Origin: Betaproteobacteria bacterium UBA2592
GTDB lineage: Bacteria > Pseudomonadota > Gammaproteobacteria > Burkholderiales > Rhodocyclaceae
Reading direction: 5' to 3'
Assembly (NCBI GenBank): GCA_002340095.1
Contig: DDKS01000039.1
Coordinates: forward strand, 1 to 19,361
DNA length: 19,361 nucleotides
In this document: positions 13,683 through 19,361 of the stretch, in pieces
How positions within the stretch are numbered: the first letter of the stretch is position 1
Layout of the letters: the number at the start of each line of letters is the position of its first letter
Program-made: the position numbers and the translations under genes
Notes under the pieces: generated by a model
What the model was told of the DNA's origin: nothing
Databases searched by the model: none
The model's input: only the letters and a program-made list of their open reading frames with translations

Positions 13683-14492
13683 ATGAGCCCCAACCCCAAC
13701 ATTCCCGACGTGCAGAACTCGGCTGACACGCGCCAGCTGGCCATCAACAAGGTGGGCATCAAGTCCATCCGCCATCCCGTCAAGGTGAGCGACAAGAGCC
13801 GCGGCGTGCAGCACACCATCGCCACCTTCAACATGTACGTGGGCCTGCCCCACAACTTCAAGGGCACCCACATGTCCCGCTTCGTGGAGATCCTGAACGG
13901 CCACGAGCAGGAAATCTCGGTGGAGAACTTCCCCACCATGCTGCGCGAAATGGTGGAGCGGCTCGAAGCCCAGACCGGCCACATCGAGATGAGTTTCCCC
14001 TACTTCATCAACAAGACCGCGCCGGTCTCCGGTGTGCACAGCCTGATGGACTACGACGTGACCTTCATCGGCGACATCTGCCACGGGGAAATCGCCACCA
14101 GTCTCAAGGTCGTGGTGCCGGTCACCAGCCTCTGCCCCTGCTCCAAGAAGATTTCCGAACGGGGTGCCCACAACCAGCGCTCCCACGTCACCGTCACCGC
14201 CCGCACCAACGACTTCATGTGGATCGAGGAAATCGTGCAACTGGTGGAGCAGGAAGCCTCCTGCGAGTTGTACGGCCTCCTCAAGCGCCCCGACGAGAAA
14301 TACGTCACCGAACGGGCCTACGACAACCCCAAGTTCGTCGAAGACATGGTGCGCGACGTGGCCGCCCGCTTGAACGCCGAACCCCGCATCGACTACTACG
14401 TGGTGGAATCCGAAAACTTCGAATCCATCCACAACCACTCGGCCTACGCCCTGATCGAAAAGGACAAGAAGACCCCGGCCCGGCACCCCTGA
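13683..14492 (+). CDS. folE2: GTP cyclohydrolase FolE2 (type IB)
   Basis: The 269-aa enzyme converts GTP to 7,8-dihydroneopterin triphosphate, the entry step for folate and for queuosine precursors. FolE2 is the tunnelling-fold form that can use metals other than zinc. Family features are GVQHTIATFNMYVGLP (from 41), SLCPCSKKIS (149-158) with the conserved Cys, and GAHNQRSHV (161-169) with metal-site His residues. Length fits the family. AGGAA lies before the ATG at 13683, 12 bases after the dxs stop, so it is probably in the same operon. In some bacteria folE2 is controlled by the Zur repressor; no Zur box is visible in the short gap here. Confidence 0.95.
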   Translation: MSPNPNIPDVQNSADTRQLAINKVGIKSIRHPVKVSDKSRGVQHTIATFNMYVGLPHNFKGTHMSRFVEILNGHEQEISVENFPTMLREMVERLEAQTGHIEMSFPYFINKTAPVSGVHSLMDYDVTFIGDICHGEIATSLKVVVPVTSLCPCSKKISERGAHNQRSHVTVTARTNDFMWIEEIVQLVEQEASCELYGLLKRPDEKYVTERAYDNPKFVEDMVRDVAARLNAEPRIDYYVVESENFESIHNHSAYALIEKDKKTPARHP

Positions 14493-14550
14493 GCCAGGAT
14501 CAGCCATGGGCAGCAAGGGAAAATGCTGCAAGAAGGGGGCAAGAAGTGCC

Positions 14551-14586
14551 CCTTCGGGTACACAAAGGCCTTCGGGTACACAAAGG
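14551..14586 (+). repeat. Two tandem 18-bp repeats
   Basis: CCTTCGGGTACACAAAGG is repeated twice without a gap. The 18-bp unit keeps any reading frame. It lies between folE2 and the rplS terminator. Confidence 0.9.
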
Positions 14587-14627
14587 CAGGAAAAAGGGCT
14601 GAAGCCGCCCGTGCCGGGCGCGCACGG

Positions 14628-14657
14628 ACAAAAAACGGAGCGCCGAGGCGCTCCGTT
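14628..14657 (-). terminator. Rho-independent terminator of the rpsP-rimM-trmD-rplS operon
   Basis: On the minus strand AACGGAGCGCC pairs perfectly with GGCGCTCCGTT (11 bp), and the 3' arm runs into TTTTTT. It lies 26 bases after the rplS stop. The plus strand has no T-run, so it acts mainly on the ribosomal operon. Confidence 0.9.
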
Positions 14658-14683
14658 CCAGGTACTGCCAACCACCGGGCGGA

Positions 14684-15061
<378 letters not shown>

Positions 15062-15071
15062 GTGAGTTCCT

Positions 15072-15854
15072 TTATTTGTCATTGCTCACCGCATTGCTCT
15101 TCTGCCGCTCTTCTTCTGCAAGAATCTCGGCGAGGAGTTGCGCCTCTTCCGCGCTCATCACGCGTTGCGCCAGGAGTTCCGGCCTGCGCTTCCGGGTTCG
15201 CGCCAGCGACTCCTTGAGCCGCCAGCGGCGAATTCTTGCGTGGTTGCCGGATAACAGCACTTCCGGCACCCCCTGTCCCTCGTAGACCTCGGGACGGGTA
15301 TAGTGGGGGCAATCGAGCAGGCCCGCCACGAACGAATCTTCAACAGCGGAGGCCGCATCGCCCAGCACCCCGGGCAATTGGCGGATCACCGCATCCATCA
15401 GGACCATGGCCGGCAGCTCACCACCGGACAGCACGAAATCCCCGATGGAGATTTCCTCATCCACGCAGCGCTCGATCAGGCGTTCATCCACCCCTTCGTA
15501 GCGCCCGCAGAGCAGGATCAAACCTTCGTCGCACCGGGCCAGCTCCATGACCCGCTCGTGGGTCAGGGGCCGCCCCTGGGGCGAGAGATAAATCACCCGG
15601 CTGCCGGTCTTGCCAGCCTGCCGCTGGCGGACCCTGGCGGCCAGAATGGCCTTTTCCAGGGGACCAGGCTGCATGACCATGCCGGGGCCGCCGCCGTAGG
15701 GGCGGTCATCCACGGTACGCCAGGCATTCTCGGCATAATCCCGGGGATTCCAGGCCGTGAAGGACCAGTACCCTTCTTCCAGGGCCTTGCGGGTAATGCC
15801 CGACCCCGTAAGGGCAACGAACATTTCCGGGAACAAGGTGATGCAGTCGAACAC
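15072..15854 (-). CDS. trmD: tRNA (guanine37-N1)-methyltransferase
   Basis: This 260-aa SPOUT enzyme methylates G37 next to the anticodon of tRNAs reading CNN codons, which prevents +1 frameshifting. The trefoil-knot core is clear: YLSPQGRPLTHERVMELA, LLCGRYEGVDERLIE and EISIGDFVLSGGELPAM. Family proteins begin at FDxITLFPEMF, so the start is set at the GTG at 15854, with GGGAGG seven bases upstream. The in-frame ATG at 15905 lies inside rimM. The rimM stop is 32 bases upstream. Confidence 0.95.
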   Translation of the reverse strand: MFDCITLFPEMFVALTGSGITRKALEEGYWSFTAWNPRDYAENAWRTVDDRPYGGGPGMVMQPGPLEKAILAARVRQRQAGKTGSRVIYLSPQGRPLTHERVMELARCDEGLILLCGRYEGVDERLIERCVDEEISIGDFVLSGGELPAMVLMDAVIRQLPGVLGDAASAVEDSFVAGLLDCPHYTRPEVYEGQGVPEVLLSGNHARIRRWRLKESLARTRKRRPELLAQRVMSAEEAQLLAEILAEEERQKSNAVSNDK

Positions 15855-15886
15855 CGCATGCCCTCCCCCCGCCACCTCCGTGCCGC

Positions 15887-16414
15887 TCACCAGTCCAGAC
15901 CCCACTCCACCCGGATCTGCCGGGCTTCCCGGTCCACCTGCAGCACGACCGCAGCAACGAAGGGCAAAAGCCGCTCGCGACCTTCGGCATCGACGACCTG
16001 AAGCACGTCATTGGCGCCGGTCTCGATCAAGCCCTTGACCGTCCCCAGGCTCTCACCAGCCGTGTTGCTCACCGCCATGCCGATCAGGTCGGACCAGTAG
16101 AATTCGTTCTCGTCCGTGGCCGGCAGGGCTTCCCGGGGAGCGCCGATCCACCAGCCCTTGAGGGCTTCGGCGTCATTGCGGTCCACCACTTCCTCGAAAG
16201 CGGCCAACAGTCCGTCGCCGTGGACCTTGAAGCTTTTGAGCTTCTTTTCCTGCCACCCCCCCTGCTCGCTGGGCGCCAGCCACCAGACCGGCATCTCGCC
16301 CCAGCTCAGGGGATCATCCCCGAAGGGATGCACCCTTACCCAGCCCTTTATCCCGTAGGGGCCGACAATGCGGCCGAGAATGACGATTTCGGAGCCGGGC
16401 AAGGGGAAAACCAC
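15887..16414 (-). CDS. rimM: Ribosome maturation factor RimM
   Basis: This 175-aa factor binds uS19 and helps mature the 16S 3' (head) domain. The N-terminal RimM domain carries LGRIVGPYGIKGWVRVHPF (about 12-31), followed by a PRC-barrel domain with FYWSDLIGMAV and GTVKGLIETGANDVLQV. The start is taken as GTG at 16414, eight bases after the rpsP stop. No clear ribosome binding site is seen, so coupling with rpsP translation is likely. Confidence 0.94.
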   Translation of the reverse strand: MVFPLPGSEIVILGRIVGPYGIKGWVRVHPFGDDPLSWGEMPVWWLAPSEQGGWQEKKLKSFKVHGDGLLAAFEEVVDRNDAEALKGWWIGAPREALPATDENEFYWSDLIGMAVSNTAGESLGTVKGLIETGANDVLQVVDAEGRERLLPFVAAVVLQVDREARQIRVEWGLDW

Positions 16415-16422
16415 CCGAACAA

Positions 16423-16677
16423 TCAGGCAGCCTGCTTGGCGGCGTACTGTTTGACCAGGCGGGCAGCGGTGGGAGACAGCTGGGCACCGTTCTGCTGCCA
16501 GTAGGTCAGACGGTCCATGGCCACGCGCAGACCCTCTTCGTTCTCGGCGGCAACGGGGTTGTAGAAGCCGATGCGTTCCACAAAACGGCCATCGCGGCGA
16601 TTGCGGGAGTCGGTCACGACCAGGTTGTAAAAGGGGCGCTTCTTGGCACCACCGCGGGCAAGGCGAATAACGACCAT
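16423..16677 (-). CDS. rpsP: Ribosomal protein bS16
   Basis: This 84-aa small-subunit protein begins MVVIRLARGGAKKRPFYNLV and contains RDGRFVERIGFYNP and LTYWQQNGAQLSPTAARLV, all diagnostic of bS16. The ATG at 16677 has only a weak GGA upstream. It is the first gene of the conserved rpsP-rimM-trmD-rplS operon and follows a promoter with a perfect TATAAT box. Confidence 0.97.
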   Translation of the reverse strand: MVVIRLARGGAKKRPFYNLVVTDSRNRRDGRFVERIGFYNPVAAENEEGLRVAMDRLTYWQQNGAQLSPTAARLVKQYAAKQAA

Positions 16678-16713
16678 TGTTTTATCCGGTTGAGTGAAAA
16701 CGAAAAGGGCTGA

Positions 16714-16741
16714 ATTATAAAGGGAAAGAGAAGAAACACAA
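16714..16741 (-). promoter_or_regulatory. Promoter of the rpsP operon
   Basis: On the minus strand TATAAT (16719-16714) is a perfect -10 box. TTGTGT (16741-16736) lies 16 bases upstream as the -35 box. Transcription should start roughly 25-30 bases before the rpsP ATG. The -35 box abuts the 17-bp dispersed repeat. Confidence 0.8.
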
Positions 16742-16756
16742 GGGCTTGCAGCGAAG
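16740..16756 (+). repeat. 17-bp dispersed repeat, copy 2
   Basis: AAGGGCTTGCAGCGAAG is identical to 4898-4914. Here it lies between the divergent rpsP and PilZ-like genes. It is followed by GC-rich sequence with a small hairpin (CCGCC-GCA-GGCGG). Confidence 0.6.
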
Positions 16757-16827
16757 CGGAGCACCGGGACCGCCGCAGGCGGAGCGCAGGCCGTTTTTGC
16801 CGCCAAGGATGAAATGCGGACGATTTT

Positions 16828-16836
16828 TGATATCCT
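16828..16836 (+). promoter_or_regulatory. Extended -10 promoter candidate for the PilZ-like gene
   Basis: TGATATCCT fits an extended -10 element 24 bases before the ATG at 16861. No good -35 box is seen at 17 bases, so it is tentative. Confidence 0.3.
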
Positions 16837-16860
16837 CCCCATCCCATACTGGAGAGTCCC

Positions 16861-18333
16861 ATGCCGGAACGCGCCCCCCCCAAGACAGACCCCGCCGAAG
16901 CCAGCGTGCGGCAGGTCCTGACCTGGCTGGCGACGCACCGGGACACGCCAGACCTGGAACTGGAGGAACTCTCCTCTCAGCTCCAGACCCTGCGGGAAAC
17001 TCCCCTGCCTACCCGGCAGACCCTCAAGCTGCTGGAAATGCTCTTCGTCTGCGCAGCAGCGGCCCTGGAAAGCCAAACCACCCAGCTCAGCAAGGCCAGC
17101 ATTCCCCTCTCCCGCCACATCCGGGTGCAGTTCAACACCCTGCTGGATGTACTCGACAATTTCGCCCTGGCTTACGAGGGGGTCCTGCCCGCCCTGCCCC
17201 ACGATGCCTCCGCCCACGAGACCGGCCTGGTCCTGGACCGGATCGCCAGCTGCCTGGCCCGCCACCTGTTCATCTGTCATCTGGTGGCGGCACCGGCCGG
17301 ACGCGGCATCTGGCAACGACTGCACACCGTGTTCCAACATGCCGTGCAAGCCGTCCCGGACCAACCCGCTCCCCAGCCCCCCGCTGCCTATCTGGAAGCC
17401 CAGTTGCTGGCCTGCGCCCAGCCTGCCTCCTTCTCGGCCCAGGAACTGCAGTTCGTGGCCCATTACGCCAAACAGCAGGCTCGGCGCCTGGAAATTCACG
17501 AGCAGCCGCCTGCTGACACCCGAGGGGTGTTCTGGATCGACCCCAGCCGGGATTTTCCTGCTTTCGCCCTGGCCCGGCGCGCCCCGCCCATGGAACACAA
17601 GGTCTATTATTTTTCCTGCCGCGCCATGGCGCTCCAGGCCGGTGCCGACCTGGAAGCCCTGAACCGGGGCCAGTCGCCCCAGGCCCTGGGCCTGCCGCCC
17701 TTGGCGGGCACCCCCGCCGGCAAGGGCACCCTGCGCCGGCTGGTCGCCTTCTGGGGCGAACCGGGCAAACGCCGCTTCCCCCGGCGCCGCCAGTCGCACC
17801 GGGCCGTCATCTGTGCCGGCCTGCCCCGCCTCTGGCAACTGCTCCAGCATCCGGAAACGACGGCCGACGACGATCTCAGCCAGTGGATGATCACCAATGA
17901 AAGCCCCGATGGTTTCGCCCTGATGCACCTGCATGGCAGGTCAGGCCGGATCCGGACCGGCGACATTGTGGCGCTGCGCGCCGAGGATTCCAGCCGCTGG
18001 ATGATCTGCCTGGTCCGCTGGGCCTTGTCGGAAAACCCCGAGCATATCGAGATCGGCCTCCAGCTTCTGGCCCCCGAGGCCACTCCAGCCCTGCTGGCCA
18101 TTCCCGGCGACCCGGGAAACCGGGCCCAGACTTCGGCCCTGATCCTGCCCGCGCTCCCGCCGCTACGCAACGAACCTGTCCTGGTGGTGCCCACCGGCAC
18201 GGTCAGCAACCCGGATCACAAGCTGCTGCTGATCGAGAAGGAAAACCTGGAGATCCGCCAGGTGCGCACCACCGGACTGAATGAGCAGACCGGGCAAGTG
18301 GAAGTGTTCACCATCCGCAACGATGCCAGCTGA
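16861..18333 (+). CDS. PilZ-like (putative c-di-GMP-binding) protein
   Basis: The product has 490 aa. Residues about 1-295 are predominantly helical, with no signal peptide or membrane segment and no family I can name. The C-terminal part contains the two PilZ signatures: RxxxR at R310-R314 (RQSHR) and [D/N]xSxxG at N346-G351 (NESPDG), followed by strand-rich sequence (RIRTGDIVALRAED). In PilZ proteins these residues hold c-di-GMP. The gap between the motifs is longer than in a minimal PilZ domain, so binding is inferred. The ATG at 16861 has GGAGA five bases upstream. It is divergent from rpsP and leads a unit with wrbA and the DUF2069 gene. Confidence 0.6.
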   Translation: MPERAPPKTDPAEASVRQVLTWLATHRDTPDLELEELSSQLQTLRETPLPTRQTLKLLEMLFVCAAAALESQTTQLSKASIPLSRHIRVQFNTLLDVLDNFALAYEGVLPALPHDASAHETGLVLDRIASCLARHLFICHLVAAPAGRGIWQRLHTVFQHAVQAVPDQPAPQPPAAYLEAQLLACAQPASFSAQELQFVAHYAKQQARRLEIHEQPPADTRGVFWIDPSRDFPAFALARRAPPMEHKVYYFSCRAMALQAGADLEALNRGQSPQALGLPPLAGTPAGKGTLRRLVAFWGEPGKRRFPRRRQSHRAVICAGLPRLWQLLQHPETTADDDLSQWMITNESPDGFALMHLHGRSGRIRTGDIVALRAEDSSRWMICLVRWALSENPEHIEIGLQLLAPEATPALLAIPGDPGNRAQTSALILPALPPLRNEPVLVVPTGTVSNPDHKLLLIEKENLEIRQVRTTGLNEQTGQVEVFTIRNDAS

Positions 18334-18337
18334 ACCC

Positions 18338-18931
18338 ATGCAAGACATCCTCATCCTCTATTACAGCCATCGGGGCTCGGTACGGGCCCTGGCCGAGCAG
18401 ATCGCCCGGGGCGTTGACAGCGTCCCTGGCACCCAGCCCCGCCTGCGCACCGTTCCCAGGGTATCCACCGTCTGCGAAGCCAGCGAACCCACCGTGCCAG
18501 CCAGCGGGGCCCCCTATGTGGAGCTTGCCGATCTGGAAGAGTGCGCCGGGCTGGCCCTGGGCAGCCCCACCCGCTTCGGCAACATGGCCGCGCCCATGAA
18601 GTACTTCTGGGATGGCACCATCACCGCCTGGCAGAACGGCACCCTGGCCGGCAAACCGGCCACGGTGTTTACCTCCAGCGGTAGCCTGCACGGCGGCAAC
18701 GAAGCCACCCTGCTCACCATGATGCTGCCCCTGCTGCATCACGGCATGATCCTGATGGGGCTACCCCACAGCTGGCATGAACTCTCGGCTACCAAAGACG
18801 GCGGCACCCCCTATGGCGCCAGCCATGTGGCCGGTCCCCAGGGCAACCCCAGCCTCAGCCGCGAAGCCGCCCGCCTGGCCTTCCTGCAGGGCCAGCGCCT
18901 GGCCCAACTGACGCTCAAACTTTCCGACTGA
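18338..18931 (+). CDS. wrbA: WrbA-type NAD(P)H:quinone oxidoreductase
   Basis: This 197-aa flavodoxin-fold protein should bind FMN and reduce quinones by two electrons, avoiding semiquinone radicals. It shows ILILYYSHRGSV at the N-terminus (FMN phosphate loop), ALGSPTRFGNMAAPMKYFWD (about 85-105), TSSGSLHGGNE and GGTPYGASHVAG, all WrbA-like, and matches E. coli WrbA in length. The ATG at 18338, four bases after the previous stop, puts the first strand at the N-terminus; an ATG at 18323 would overlap the upstream gene. No clear ribosome binding site is seen, so translation is probably coupled. Confidence 0.92.
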   Translation: MQDILILYYSHRGSVRALAEQIARGVDSVPGTQPRLRTVPRVSTVCEASEPTVPASGAPYVELADLEECAGLALGSPTRFGNMAAPMKYFWDGTITAWQNGTLAGKPATVFTSSGSLHGGNEATLLTMMLPLLHHGMILMGLPHSWHELSATKDGGTPYGASHVAGPQGNPSLSREAARLAFLQGQRLAQLTLKLSD

Positions 18932-18936
18932 CTCCC

Positions 18937-19296
18937 ATGCTCCCTCGCCTGCAACTGGCTGCCAGCGCCAGCCTCATCGCCCTGATCTTCCTCTGCCTGC
19001 TCTGGGAGCTCTGGCTCGCCCCCCTGCAGCCGGGCGGCACTTGGATGGCCGCCAAGGCCTTCCCCCTGCTGCTGCCCCTGTTCGGCATCCTCAAGGGGCG
19101 CCGCTACACCTATCAGTGGAGTTCCCTGCTGGCCCTGCTCTACCTGATGGAAGGCAGCGTCCGGGCCACCAGCGACACCGGCCCGAGCCAGTGGCTGGCC
19201 CTGCTCGAAACCCTGCTCGCCCTCGTCTTCTTCGCCAGCGTCGTGGCTTACGCCCGGCTTTCCGCCCCGAGCCGCAACAAGCCGGCCCAGGGCTGA
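18937..19296 (+). CDS. DUF2069 membrane protein
   Basis: This 119-aa inner-membrane protein has four hydrophobic segments (about residues 7-27, 37-52, 60-72 and 88-106). The FPLLLPLFGILKGRRYTYQW segment and YLMEGSVRA match the DUF2069 family as I recall it. The function of that family is unknown. It starts five bases after wrbA and is followed by a terminator; DUF2069 genes are often found beside wrbA in betaproteobacteria, which supports the call. Confidence 0.8.
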   Translation: MLPRLQLAASASLIALIFLCLLWELWLAPLQPGGTWMAAKAFPLLLPLFGILKGRRYTYQWSSLLALLYLMEGSVRATSDTGPSQWLALLETLLALVFFASVVAYARLSAPSRNKPAQG

Positions 19297-19311
19297 TCCA
19301 CCGCCCCATGA

Positions 19312-19338
19312 AAAATGCCGGGACACGCCCGGCATTTT
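19312..19338 (+). terminator. Rho-independent terminator after the DUF2069 gene
   Basis: AAAATGCCGGG and CCCGGCATTTT form a perfect 11-bp stem around ACACG. Short T-runs exist on both strands, so it may work in both directions. Confidence 0.9.
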
Positions 19339-19361
19339 CATCCTTAAAACCTCAGTTAAAC

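Noticed and set aside
13041..14675. A 544-codon open frame antisense to dxs and folE2
   Set aside because: Its composition is low-complexity His/Gly/Val/Asp-rich, as expected from reading high-GC codons backwards. The sense strand encodes two clear enzymes.
16678..17934. Upstream extension of the rpsP frame to 17934
   Set aside because: It would run antisense through the PilZ-like gene and across the rpsP promoter; bS16 starts at 16677.

Overview
The window looks like chromosomal DNA from a high-GC betaproteobacterium, most likely in or near the Rhodocyclales. This rests on the xseB-ispA-dxs-folE2 order, the rpsP-rimM-trmD-rplS order, and strong CTG/GCC/CCC codon bias. The placement is inferred from gene content and style; no database was searched.

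Layout. (1) 1-1290: mobile DNA. A complete IS5-family element (111-1285, flanked by CTAA duplications) sits inside the 3' end of another transposase gene that runs off the left edge. The IS transposase is frameshifted. (2) 1465-3370 (+): a hairpin, then a membrane-bound GGDEF diguanylate cyclase and a LeuE-type LysE/RhtB exporter. (3) 3378-5910: pirin and FMN azoreductase genes (-), divergent from a LysR regulator (+), with a palindromic candidate operator between them. (4) 5970-7880 (+): an orphan radical SAM protein with a CX4CX2C cluster motif. (5) 7887-10545 (-): a possible 30-residue Cys-rich peptide, a SpoIIAA-like protein, an EamA/DMT transporter, a rho-independent terminator, and a Rieske oxygenase alpha subunit. 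(6) 10618-14492 (+): promoter, xseB-ispA-dxs (overlapping or 2 bp apart), then folE2. (7) 14630-16741 (-): the rpsP-rimM-trmD-rplS operon with a clear promoter and terminator. (8) 16861-19338 (+): a PilZ-like protein, a WrbA-type quinone oxidoreductase and a DUF2069 membrane protein, ending in a terminator.

How the genes fit together. ispA and dxs supply the entry step and the C15 product of the MEP isoprenoid route. folE2 opens the zinc-independent route to folate/queuosine precursors. The rpsP operon makes ribosomal proteins bS16 and bL19 plus a 16S maturation factor and the tRNA m1G37 methyltransferase. The LysR/azoR/pirin set and wrbA suggest responses to quinones or electrophiles. The cyclase at the left and the PilZ-like protein at the right both point to c-di-GMP signalling, but nothing links them directly.

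Most of the window is ordinary core genome. Points deserving a second look are the nested IS, the hairpin at the cyclase start, the radical SAM protein and the small Cys-rich ORF beside it, the mosaic codon use in dxs, the PilZ-like protein, and a small repeat-bearing ORF after folE2. I found no convincing new multi-gene defence or biosynthetic system. No CRISPR array, tRNA or rRNA was seen, and no gene-free stretch exceeds 300 bases.
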